This document shows, one piece after another, positions 29,853 through 38,000 of a stretch of DNA of 64,000 bases. The notes beneath the pieces were generated by a model. That model ran no database searches, was not told the DNA's origin, and saw only the letters and a program-made list of their open reading frames with translations. A program made the translations under genes and the position numbers. Each line of letters begins with the position of its first letter. The stretch's first letter is position 1. This DNA is from Pseudoduganella namucuonensis (GTDB lineage: Bacteria; Pseudomonadota; Gammaproteobacteria; Burkholderiales; Burkholderiaceae_D): contig NZ_FPBO01000040.1 of the NCBI RefSeq assembly GCF_900116645.1, positions 1-64,000 of the forward strand, read 5' to 3'.

Positions 29853-29870
29853 GGGCGCCCGAAGGCGCCC
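29853..29870 (-). terminator. Rho-independent terminator for the 37-aa gene
   Basis: Read on the minus strand, GGGCGCC-TTCG-GGCGCCC forms a 7-bp GC-rich stem with a stable tetraloop, followed by TTTCTTT. It lies 30 bases after the stop of the small gene 29900-30013. Confidence 0.8.
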
Positions 29871-29899
29871 GCGCATAAGCTATTGCCGGACCCGCGTCC

Positions 29900-30013
29900 T
29901 TATCCTTTGATGTCCGTGTGCGGGCAAACCTCGTGCGCCAGGTTCTTGCCGGCTTTCACCAGGTCCGTGGTCTGGTTCAACACATTGGTCACTGCCTTCA
30001 GTGGATTGATCAT
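29900..30013 (-). CDS. 37-aa HrpL-controlled small protein
   Basis: The translation runs from MINPLKAVTNVLNQTTDL to CPHTDIKG. A good ribosome site (AGGAGA) lies about 7 bases before the ATG, a match to the hrp box lies 70 bases upstream, and a rho-independent terminator follows. All three signals on one strand support a real single-gene unit despite its small size. The first 25 residues would form an amphipathic helix; one cysteine lies near the end. There is no signal peptide. It could be a pilin-like or secreted T3SS component, a chaperone fragment or a regulator; I cannot tell which. Confidence 0.68.
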   Translation of the reverse strand: MINPLKAVTNVLNQTTDLVKAGKNLAHEVCPHTDIKG

Positions 30014-30082
30014 TTTCTTCTCCTATCATAAGTTGATTACAAATACCGCTTGCCCCCTGCCTCGCTCCGAGACAGGCACTTA

Positions 30083-30110
30083 TGAGTGGAGCCCAATGCG
30101 TTTCAGTTCC
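30083..30110 (-). promoter_or_regulatory. hrp box upstream of the 37-aa gene
   Basis: The minus strand reads GGAACT-N15-CCACTCA, with T as an accepted variant at the sixth base and CCACNNA intact. It lies in the last bases next to the end of the PilT-like gene and points to the 37-aa gene at 30013. Confidence 0.75.
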
Positions 30111-30111
30111 A

Positions 30112-31206
30112 TCAGCGCTTGCTGTTGAGTATTTCGTGCAGTTCCAGGCGGTTGTAGGTGGCGCGCATGGCGTCCTTCGCGCTCACCGCCTTCTTCGCCA
30201 CCAGCTGCGCCAGCACCTCGTTCAGGCTGCGCGACATATTGTCCTCCTTGCGGCGCATGAACTCCGCGATCAGGTGCAGCTTGCCCAGGTCGGCGATGTA
30301 GGGCGCCACCTGCTGGTTGTTGTTGAACACCATCTCGTGGGCCAGCACGACGTCGTCGCCCTGCTCGCTCGGCACCAGGCTTTGGAACACCACGCCGATC
30401 AGCGACTTGGCCAGCCCCGCCGCGCGCTGCTCGCGCTGCTCGGGGGGGAAGAAGCCCAGCAGCTTGGTGATCGCGCTGACGGCGCTGTTGGTGTGCAGCG
30501 TCGCCAGCACCAGGTGGCCCGACTCGCCGGCGTGCAGCACGGTGTCGGCGGTGTCGAAGTCGCGGATCTCGCCCACCATCAGCACGTCCGGCTTCTGCCG
30601 CATCGCCTCGCGCAGGCCGGAGGAGAAGCTGGCCGTGTCGGCCGGCACCTCCTTTTGCGAGATGATCGACTGCTTGCGCCGCAACTGGTACTCGATCGGC
30701 TCCTCGATGGTGATGATGTGCGCGCTGCGGGTGGCGTTGATCTGGTCCAGCATCGAGGCGATGGTGGTGGTCTTGCCCGAGCCGGTCGGGCCGGTGATCA
30801 GGATGATGCCGCTGGTGGCCTCGAGTATGGTCTTCACGTATTGCGGCAGGCCGGTCTTGTCCAGCGGCATGGGATGCAGCGGCAGGCGCCGGATCGAGAC
30901 CGTGACCTTGGTGCCGCCCGAGGTGCGGAACACGTTGCAGCGCAGCCGGTAGTCGGTGAGCACGAAGGGCCGGTCGATCGCGCTTTCGATGATCTTGTCC
31001 TCCCAGTCCTCGTCGATCGCCTTCAGGACCGGCACCATGTCCTCCAGCGTCACGGGCTCCGCGCTGACCTCGCGCCAGCCGCGCGGCGTCTTCATCATCA
31101 TCGGCATGTCCTGTTCCAGATGGATATCGGAGAAGTGCTGGCCCGAATTCACCAAGGCGATCAATTCGTCTAATAATTCGCGGGACAAGGAAAAGTCGTT
31201 GGACAT
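30112..31206 (-). CDS. PilT/PilU-type twitching-motility ATPase
   Basis: The 364-aa protein is a hexameric secretion-superfamily ATPase. It has Walker A GPTGSGKTTT (about residue 142), the Asp box IITIEEPIEYQL, Walker B region PDVLMVGEIRDFDT and the His box ESGHLVLATLHTNSA. These are PilT/PilU features, with length close to PilU. Such ATPases power type IV pilus retraction. No other pilus gene lies nearby: it is flanked by HrpL-controlled small genes and transcribed away from the pilin-like cluster at 31427. It has no hrp box of its own, so it may be an older resident split from its pilus locus. Confidence 0.88.
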   Translation of the reverse strand: MSNDFSLSRELLDELIALVNSGQHFSDIHLEQDMPMMMKTPRGWREVSAEPVTLEDMVPVLKAIDEDWEDKIIESAIDRPFVLTDYRLRCNVFRTSGGTKVTVSIRRLPLHPMPLDKTGLPQYVKTILEATSGIILITGPTGSGKTTTIASMLDQINATRSAHIITIEEPIEYQLRRKQSIISQKEVPADTASFSSGLREAMRQKPDVLMVGEIRDFDTADTVLHAGESGHLVLATLHTNSAVSAITKLLGFFPPEQREQRAAGLAKSLIGVVFQSLVPSEQGDDVVLAHEMVFNNNQQVAPYIADLGKLHLIAEFMRRKEDNMSRSLNEVLAQLVAKKAVSAKDAMRATYNRLELHEILNSKR

Positions 31207-31323
31207 GATTTACCTGATGTTGGAAAGGATCGGCCCAAGTATAGCGCGACTGCATCATGAGGAACAGTCATGGAAGCGGTTTGGCGCCGCATCGGCCCGG
31301 CAAAAAAAACACGTAAAAAAAGT

Positions 31324-31352
31324 GGAACCACCTTTCAAGCGCGGGCCACCTA
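31324..31352 (+). promoter_or_regulatory. hrp box, perfect match, upstream of the pilin-like cluster
   Basis: GGAACC at 31324-31329, a 16-base spacer and CCACCTA at 31346-31352 match the HrpL consensus exactly. The first gene, at 31427, starts about 75 bases downstream. The divergent PilT-like gene starts at 31206, so the two share this 220-base intergenic region. Confidence 0.9.
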
Positions 31353-31426
31353 TGTTCGACCGCTTCAAACAACAACGCTTGCTAGACGGTCTTGACCGAT
31401 TAACCAGCCACTTCGAGGAGTATTCC

Positions 31427-31579
31427 ATGAGCACGATCACCAACTCGTCCGACCGCAGCACCTACAACCAAATCAACGACATGAAGCACGTCGAAAAGAA
31501 CAACGAGGCAATGGACGCGGCCAACCTGGAAATGAAAAACAACAAAAAGGGCCGCGACAATATCCTGAACAGCATCTGA
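31427..31579 (+). CDS. 50-aa candidate T3SS pilin/needle protein, first of three
   Basis: The protein begins MSTITNSSDRSTYNQINDM and ends GRDNILNSI. A GAGGAG ribosome site lies 6 bases before the ATG. It is small, without cysteine or signal peptide, strongly helical and rich in Asn/Lys/Glu. Its first 12 residues are nearly identical to those of the third gene in this cluster (MSTITAASDRST). Its C-terminal 27 residues align with those of the 157-aa protein at 54507 (shared RDxILxSI ending). Hrp pilins and needle subunits are short helical proteins with a conserved C-terminal helix, so a pilus or needle role is plausible. This is inference. Confidence 0.7.
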   Translation: MSTITNSSDRSTYNQINDMKHVEKNNEAMDAANLEMKNNKKGRDNILNSI

Positions 31580-31616
31580 TCCGTTCGCAAGGCCGGACAA
31601 CACAGTTTTGATCTCA

Positions 31617-31639
31617 TGGGGGCATCCGCAATGCCCCCA
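31617..31639 (+). terminator. Hairpin between the first and second small genes
   Basis: TGGGGGCAT (31617-31625) and ATGCCCCCA (31631-31639) form a perfect 9-bp stem with a CCGCA loop, followed by the T-rich TTCTCTTA. It probably terminates part of the transcription or stabilises the first gene's mRNA, so the first gene would be made in excess of the second and third, as expected for a pilus subunit. Confidence 0.65.
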
Positions 31640-31664
31640 TTCTCTTATCGACGGGAGAAATATC

Positions 31665-31865
31665 ATGGCCAGCTACCAGCAGAACCTTTCCGTTGCCTCG
31701 TCACAGAACGGCAACCAGCCCACCGACAACCCCATGGTCGCGGCGGCGCAATCCAGCGCCCAGGACGCGATGGCGTTCCAGCTTTGGGTCTCGGAACAGT
31801 CCCACACCCTGGGACGCCTGAAGATCTTCCACACCATGGCGAAGTCCATCAACGACCAGCAATAG
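31665..31865 (+). CDS. 66-aa candidate T3SS pilin/needle-like protein, second of three
   Basis: The ATG at 31665 follows a GGGAGAA ribosome site. The protein runs from MASYQQNLSVASSQNGNQ to FHTMAKSINDQQ. The first 25 residues are polar and look unstructured; the rest is one long helix with FQLWVSEQSHTLGRLK. A flexible start plus one C-terminal helix is the usual shape of needle and pilin subunits. It differs in sequence from the two flanking 50-aa proteins. I do not recognise a specific family; the assignment rests on size, composition, hrp box and operon. Confidence 0.7.
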   Translation: MASYQQNLSVASSQNGNQPTDNPMVAAAQSSAQDAMAFQLWVSEQSHTLGRLKIFHTMAKSINDQQ

Positions 31866-31893
31866 ACGTCGAGGCAACAGTTTCGATTCCCCA

Positions 31894-31916
31894 GATGCCG
31901 CCCGACGGCATCTTTT
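31894..31916 (+). terminator. Rho-independent terminator after the second small gene
   Basis: GATGCCG (31894-31900) and CGGCATC (31906-31912) pair around a CCCGA loop and are followed by TTTTCATTTTTAT. It is a typical intrinsic terminator, so the third small gene depends on readthrough or on another promoter. Confidence 0.8.
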
Positions 31917-31946
31917 CATTTTTATCCACTTGTTTTGGGAGGCAAC

Positions 31947-32099
31947 ATGTCGACTATAACCGCCGCGTCCGACCGCTCCACGCAGCGCTCGATCAAGCAG
32001 CAGAAGGCCATCGGCGAGGTGACGGACGCGATGGACGACACCGCCATTTTCCTCAAACTGATGAAGAAGGCGGAGGAGGCCGCCCAGGCGGCGGCCTAG
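31947..32099 (+). CDS. 50-aa small protein, third of the cluster, N-terminus shared with the first
   Basis: The ATG at 31947 follows GGGAGGCAAC, a good ribosome site. The protein begins MSTITAASDRSTQRSIKQQ and ends MKKAEEAAQAAA. The first 12 residues almost copy those of the 31427 protein while the rest has diverged, which suggests duplication with the N-terminus kept under selection, perhaps as a type III secretion signal. The C-terminal half is an alanine/lysine-rich helix. There is no hrp box between it and the preceding terminator. Function unknown; pilin, needle or inner-rod-like roles are possible. Confidence 0.68.
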   Translation: MSTITAASDRSTQRSIKQQKAIGEVTDAMDDTAIFLKLMKKAEEAAQAAA

Positions 32100-32128
32100 T
32101 TTCGCGCCGCGGCTTGCCTTCCTGGCAT

Positions 32129-32157
32129 GGAACCGCCCGTTTTATTTCAGCCACAAA
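32129..32157 (+). promoter_or_regulatory. hrp box, perfect match, upstream of the HrpF-like gene
   Basis: GGAACC (32129-32134), a 16-base spacer and CCACAAA (32151-32157) match the consensus. The HrpF-like gene starts 118 bases downstream. Confidence 0.88.
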
Positions 32158-32274
32158 GGATGAGATCGCCGCGAACGACAGTCCCACGCTTGTTGCTGGC
32201 GGCGCTCGACACAAACCCAGTTGTTCCCCGTTTCCAGGCGTGGAATGTGATCAATATCGGATATTGGAGAAACC

Positions 32275-33951
32275 ATGAGCAGCGTACAAAACAACAGCGG
32301 CGTCACCATCAACATCTACAACACCGCGCCGCCCCCCACCGGCAACTTCGCGCCGCCGCGGGGCTTGACCTTCGATGACCAGAACGACACCGACATCGAC
32401 AACGGCCAGGACAACAACGGCGGCGACGGCGGCGCGTTCGACAACCTGCCCCTGCCGGCCTGGGCCAAGTCGGCCTTGAAGAGCCTGTTCGGCGGCCCGG
32501 ACGCCAACCTGCCCTCGTCCTCGGACGCCGCCAAGACCATCCGCGACTTCCAGAAGCAAAACGACATCGGCCTGCTGGGCAGCGAGCAGGTCCAGCAGAT
32601 GGCCGAGACCGGCTACTGCACCATGCCCAACGGCGAAACCGAACCGGTGCCGGAGAACGTGAAGGCCGCCGCCCAGAAGATGATGGCCAACAACGGCGAG
32701 CTGTTCAAGAAACTGGAAACCGCGATCCGCCCCGAGCACGACGGCCTGCTCAGCGCGGCCGACTACGACGCCGCCCTCAAGGACGGCAGCATCGGCAAGC
32801 CGGGCACGCGGGACCTGAACGCGCCGACCGAGCAGTGCCTGGACATGGGCGCCTTCCTGAAACTCGTGATGGACGGCGTGCTCAACAAGAGCCACCGCCC
32901 AACCGAATTCGCCGCCGCCGAGACCATCCAGGGTTTCCAGAAAGAGCACAACATCAAGCATCTGAACATCGACCAGGTCAAGCAGATGGCGGACACGGGC
33001 TACTGCACCGGCAGCGACGGCAAGACCGACCCGGTGCCGGAGGACGTGCAGCTGGCCGCCAAGAAGATGACGGACAATAATTGCGAGCTGTTCAAGAAAC
33101 TCGAAACCTCCATCCGCAAGGAAGCCGACGGCCTGCTCAGCACGCAGGACGTGGATCGCGCCGCCCAGGACGGCCTGCTCAGCAAAGCCGGCGGCAATGG
33201 CAATGGCACCGGCAACGGCCTGTCGGCGCCGCACAAGCACGAGGCCAACACGCTCGACGAATTCCTGCAGCACCTGGCCGACGACTTGCGCAGCAGGGGC
33301 GAACTCGACGAAAACGGCTTCGCCCGCGCGCCGGCCACCCCCGGCCCGGACGGCCTGCCGCCAACCGGCAACGTCAACAACGGCCCCGCCACCAAGTCCG
33401 AGTATGGCTCGATAGACACCATGGCGACCTTCCAGAAGGAGCAGATGGGCAAGGAACACCTGAGCCGCGACCAGGTGCAGGAGATGGCCGAGACCGGCAA
33501 GCTGACCAAGGCCAACGGCGTGAGCATGGACGTGCCGCAGGAGGTGCGGGAAGCGGCCAAGACCATGATGGCCAACAACGGCGCCCTGTTCGACAAGATC
33601 GAGGTGGCGCACAACGGCAAGAAGGACGGCCTGATCTCGGTGGCCGACTACAAGCCGGCCCAGAACCAGTCCATCAAGGACAGCGCCGCCGCCATCGTCG
33701 ACTTCCAGAAGACCGAGCTGAACGGAGACTTCCTGACGCAGGCCAAGATGAACGAGATCGCCAAGACCGGCAGTCTCACCAAGGACGACGGCACCGTGGT
33801 CCAGGTGCCGCAGAAGGTGGTCGACGCCGCGAAGAGCTATATGGACAACGACGCGAAATTGTTCAAGGAGGCCGAATCCTGGCAGGACAACAAGCATGAC
33901 AATAAACTGAGCGTCAAGGATTCCGAGAGACGCGCGGCGGCGGCGGCGTAA
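32275..33951 (+). CDS. HrpF/NolX-like repeat protein, probable secreted T3SS factor
   Basis: This 558-aa acidic protein consists of an Asn/Asp-rich N-terminus and four copies of a unit of about 90 residues (roughly 82-172, 213-302, 377-459, 465-555). Each has FQK near its start, then DQVQEMAETG-like, VPxxVxxAAKxMMxNN, LFxK and an acidic DGLLSxxDY loop resembling an EF-hand. This unit is characteristic of the HrpF/NolX/PopF family of T3SS translocon-associated proteins. Known HrpF proteins have two repeats plus a C-terminal region with hydrophobic segments that enter membranes; no such segment is seen here. It may bind Ca2+, form an extracellular adaptor, or need another protein for the pore. 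There is no Sec signal. Confidence 0.8.
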   Translation: MSSVQNNSGVTINIYNTAPPPTGNFAPPRGLTFDDQNDTDIDNGQDNNGGDGGAFDNLPLPAWAKSALKSLFGGPDANLPSSSDAAKTIRDFQKQNDIGLLGSEQVQQMAETGYCTMPNGETEPVPENVKAAAQKMMANNGELFKKLETAIRPEHDGLLSAADYDAALKDGSIGKPGTRDLNAPTEQCLDMGAFLKLVMDGVLNKSHRPTEFAAAETIQGFQKEHNIKHLNIDQVKQMADTGYCTGSDGKTDPVPEDVQLAAKKMTDNNCELFKKLETSIRKEADGLLSTQDVDRAAQDGLLSKAGGNGNGTGNGLSAPHKHEANTLDEFLQHLADDLRSRGELDENGFARAPATPGPDGLPPTGNVNNGPATKSEYGSIDTMATFQKEQMGKEHLSRDQVQEMAETGKLTKANGVSMDVPQEVREAAKTMMANNGALFDKIEVAHNGKKDGLISVADYKPAQNQSIKDSAAAIVDFQKTELNGDFLTQAKMNEIAKTGSLTKDDGTVVQVPQKVVDAAKSYMDNDAKLFKEAESWQDNKHDNKLSVKDSERRAAAAA

Positions 33952-33985
33952 ATAGCGGAACCGTCTAAGTAAAATCCCGTAGATT

Positions 33986-34013
33986 CAAGCGCCTTCCCCC
34001 GGGAAGGCGCTTG
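33986..34013 (+). terminator. Strong hairpin after the HrpF-like gene
   Basis: CAAGCGCCTTCCC (33986-33998) pairs with GGGAAGGCGCTTG (34001-34013) over 13 bases. The tract after it is only moderately T-rich, so termination is likely but not certain. Confidence 0.65.
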
Positions 34014-34107
34014 TGTTCGCCGGCACGGTAGCGCAGCTTCTTAAGACAAAATCCCCGATAGCAATTATCATAGCGAAAATTCACGCGGGGATTAATCGAA
34101 GAAGCGA

Positions 34108-34812
34108 ATGAATATCGCATGCCTTATACGCAACGCATCGGTTCTGGAATTGGTCCGTGCCACATTGAGGCAGGCGGGATTCAACTGCATCCCCTATTCT
34201 TCCGAGGTGTTATTGTTCCGCGCCTTGCCCAGGCAGGAATTCGATCTCATCCTCATCGACTTCGCGGCCGCGCCCAGCGCCGATGACACCATCCTGTCCT
34301 GGCTGAACTGCCGCGCCGTCAGCGACACGCCGGTGCTGGGCCTGTCGCCGCTGCGCGAGGCGCAATTGACGGTGCTGGTGCTCGGCAGCGGGGCCGACGA
34401 CCTGCTGGTGCGGCCGTTCGACCCGGTCGAACTGGTGGCGCGGGCGCGCGCCCTGATACGCCGCTGCAACCGCGGCGCCGCGCGGCGCAAGATCGAACTG
34501 GCCGGCTTCATGCTGGACCGCGACAACAGCGCCTCCGCCTTCCGCGGCGCGCCGATCGACCTCACCTCGCGCGAATTCGGCCTGGCGTGGATGTTCTTCT
34601 CGTCGCCCGGCGTCTACATTTCCCGCGAAACCATCGGCACCTCGATCTGGAGCGCGGCCAGCGAAGTGGCCGGCCGCACCATCGAGCAGCACGTCTACAA
34701 GCTGCGCAAGAAACTCCAGCTCGGCCCGGAACGCGGCGTCGGCATCCGCACCGCCTATGGCCAGGGCTACCGGCTCGAGCTGATCGGGCAGGCCGGCGCC
34801 GGCGCGGGCTGA
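34108..34812 (+). CDS. HrpG-like OmpR-family regulator with degenerate receiver
   Basis: The 234-aa protein has a receiver-like domain (1-120) and a winged-helix DNA-binding domain (about 130-228, with LTSREFGLAWMFF and RTAYGQGYRLEL). The receiver keeps an aspartate at 51 (LILIDFAAAP) but lacks the N-terminal acidic pair (IACLIRNAS instead of a D-D/E motif), and the conserved lysine is arginine (LLVRPFDP). Canonical phosphorylation is therefore doubtful. No sensor kinase is adjacent. HrpG, the master hrp regulator of Ralstonia and Xanthomonas, is an orphan OmpR-type protein; the position between T3SS genes supports a similar role. A target could be the TGAGG repeats before hrpL. Family certain, HrpG identity inferred. 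Confidence 0.78.
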   Translation: MNIACLIRNASVLELVRATLRQAGFNCIPYSSEVLLFRALPRQEFDLILIDFAAAPSADDTILSWLNCRAVSDTPVLGLSPLREAQLTVLVLGSGADDLLVRPFDPVELVARARALIRRCNRGAARRKIELAGFMLDRDNSASAFRGAPIDLTSREFGLAWMFFSSPGVYISRETIGTSIWSAASEVAGRTIEQHVYKLRKKLQLGPERGVGIRTAYGQGYRLELIGQAGAGAG

Positions 34813-34933
34813 CACCGGCCCTTCCGTTTCACCGCCGCCGTGCGCGGCGATCGCGATGGCGCAGCCATCGGGCGCCAGCCCGCGCAGGCCGTTCGGCCAC
34901 GTGCATCCCATATCAAAACGCTCATTCCGCCGG

Positions 34934-34961
34934 GGAACCGGACGCCGCCATTCGCCACACA
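34934..34961 (+). promoter_or_regulatory. hrp box, perfect match with 15-base spacer, upstream of the 1816-aa gene
   Basis: GGAACC (34934-34939), 15 bases and CCACACA (34955-34961). It lies downstream of the first in-frame ATG (34856) and 81 bases before the ATG at 35042, which rules in the later start. Confidence 0.85.
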
Positions 34962-35041
34962 TAGGCACGCGGCTGCATCGTCTTCAAGGCCAGCCGGCAT
35001 CCGCACGCCTACCGACCCGCACACGAGACAGAAAAACAATC

Positions 35042-38000
35042 ATGAGCCTACTTTCCAGCATCCTCAAGCCCATCATGCCGCGCGCCATGCATCGGGCGAC
35101 CGAAACTTCCACACCGGCGACCGCGACGTCGTCCAACACGCCGCCGACCACCACCACCAACGAGGCGGATGCGCAGGCCAGGGCGGACCAGGGCAAGAAA
35201 TCGAGGAATCGCTTCATGCATTTCCTGGGCAAGAAACAGAAACCGGCCCAGCCGTCCTTTGATCAGGCGCTGGCCACGCTCCAGGCCAAGTACCCTCGCG
35301 CGACCGACGGCGGAGGAGCGAAAACCGAGACCGACCCCCACCAGGTCCAACCCGATCCGGCCAAGCTCAAAGGCCAGGCCACCGGCCCGGAATTCGAGAC
35401 CGGTTCCTCCTCGCAGGCGAACTCGACCCTTGAGCCCAACCCCGACGCTGAAACGCAGGTCAACGCATCCGGCCACGACGCCGGGCCCACCGCCGATGCC
35501 GAGGCCAGTTCCTCCTCGCAGGAAGACCCGATCCTCGAGCCCAACCCCGACGCTATAACACAGGCCAACGCATCCGGCCACGACGCCGGGGCCTCCGCCG
35601 ATGCCGAGGCCAGTTCCTCCTCGCAGAAGGACTCGACCCTTGAGTCCAACCCCGACGCTGAAACGCAGGCCAACGCATCCGGCCACAGCGCCGGGGCCTC
35701 CGCCACCGATGACGTGCAAGCCACCGCGCTGGAGGAGCCCGTCGACGTCCGCACCCCGCACCAGGTCGCGCAAGGCATCCTGGACCGGGTCAAGCAATCG
35801 CTGGTCGACAGCATCACGACTGACGTCCTCGACGACATGGTGGCCGAGGCCATGGAGGGTATCGAGGATACGGCCCACGCGAACATGATCTGGGGGCTCA
35901 TGTCGGCCAATTTACTGAGTGGGATCGAGGAGCTCACCGCGGACGCCCTGACCGAGACCGAGGAAAACGTCACGGCCCAGGTCCAGCAAGAGATTGAGGC
36001 CGGTGTCGATGCTATGGCGCAGGAAATCCTCGAGCACATCATCAACGCCAGCGGTCCGACGCAGGTGGACATTCCGCCCGGCTCCGCCCATGAAATCGAG
36101 GAAACCGAACCGCCCCAGCAAACCGGACCGGCCGCCAATGTCGCTCCGCTCACGCCTGCCCAATCGGCCATCCTCGATCCGCAGACGCACGAAATCAGGC
36201 AGGACAAGCTGAAGACGCTGGCCGCCGATCTGGGCGGCTACCTGGACAGCATGTCCGGGCTGCTGGGAGCGTCCGCGGTGGCGACGCTGAAGGAGGGTCT
36301 TGAGCAGTTGAACCACGTTGCCGGCAAAAAGGTCGGACCGCAGGAATCCAGCCACGGCGGCGTGGGCCTGGACGCGCGCGACTGCTATAAGAGCCTGGCG
36401 AAGGACTGCGCCCGCCTGGCGAAAGGCGCCCCCGAGGAACAGCAGGAAGTGCTGCTGACCCTGCGCGCGCTCTTCGACGAATTGAAGCGCCACCATCTGT
36501 CCAGTGCCGCCACGCCGCTTTTCAAGGAATACGCCGCCGCCGAACTCGAGAAGATGAAAAAGGACAACATCGGCCTGGTCGAAGAACGCGCCTCCGCCGC
36601 CATCGTCAGCACCGGCGAAAAGAAAATCGGCATCAAGGTCGCGAAGGTGCAGCTGGAGGGGAAGGCGGACCGCAAGCGCGACATGAAGCGGGACGAGGAC
36701 AACGACCTCATGAACACCGACTACAAGAGCGCCAGCCTCGGTATCGGGGGCGCCATCAAGAAAATCCTGACGCTCAAGGGCGCGGTGAAACTGACCAAGG
36801 GCGGGCGGTATCGCAAAACCGGCAACTTCCCCAACCTGGCCAAGATCGTCGCGTCGGACGAATCCAATCACCGCTCCAGCTTGCACAACGCCATGATCGG
36901 CAACTCCGCCGGCCCCACCGCGCGCAAGCGCGACGGGCTGTATCAAAAGTGGTTCAAGCGGGCGAACGCGCGCATGCTGCACTCCGAAGCCTCCGCTCCC
37001 CGTTACCTGTCGTCGGACAAGGTGGCCAAGGGCGCCTACAACACGACCGCCATTCACGCGGCGGCCACGATGCTGGACAATAAACTGGGCGCGCCCGGCG
37101 CCGGCGAGAAGACGCTGGCCCAAATCGTCAAGGCCGCGTACCCGTCGCTCTCCGACCTGTCCGCCACCCCCGCCAGCGCCATGGACTATGCGCCGATACC
37201 AACACTGAGCAGCGGCACCACGCTGCGGGGCAAGGAAAAGAAGACCACCATCACGGGGGTGGAGGTGGGCCTGGAGGGGAAAGCCGCCCTGCCCAATTTC
37301 CTGGGCAATGAGTGGAAAATACTCAAGCCCGGCAAGGACGGCAAGCCCGAACCGGTCTCCAACAAAGGCTTCACCGGCATCGCGGAGGCCAGCGGATCGG
37401 TGAAGGCCAGGCGCGTCGAGACCGCGCTTGAACGGCTGAAGCCGCTGCACACCATGACCACCACCGGCTACACCAAGGACATGCGTGTCAGCCTGAACCT
37501 GTTGGGCACGCTCGAACACGCCGGCAATAAGAACGACACGCCGGAGCACCAAAGGATCAACGCCAAACTCGCGCTCTATCGCGATATCAATGCTTCGTTC
37601 ACGGAAGCCGCCGGCGAGGCGCTACCGTCCCACGACGTCAACTTCTTCGGCCCGGACATCGACATACCCCCGACCTACCTGGGCACGGTTCGCGCCCCCA
37701 AGGAAAAATTGGGCGCGCTGCTGGACGCGGTGACCGGCGCATGCGACAACCTGCAACAGGTCTACGCCAGCTTCGAGGAGGCGGCCGGGACGCTGCATAT
37801 CGCGAACAGGGGCAAGGATCCCCAGGCGCTCAAGGACGATTTCGCCACGCGGCGGGACGCGGCCGCGGCCGAGACGCTGGGCAATGTATGGAAGCAAGGC
37901 TACCCCGGGCTGGCCACGGACGAGGCTGGCCAGCCATCGACCAAGGGCCTGGGCACGGACAGCACCAAGCGGCGTGAATTCATCGCCGACAGCCATGACG

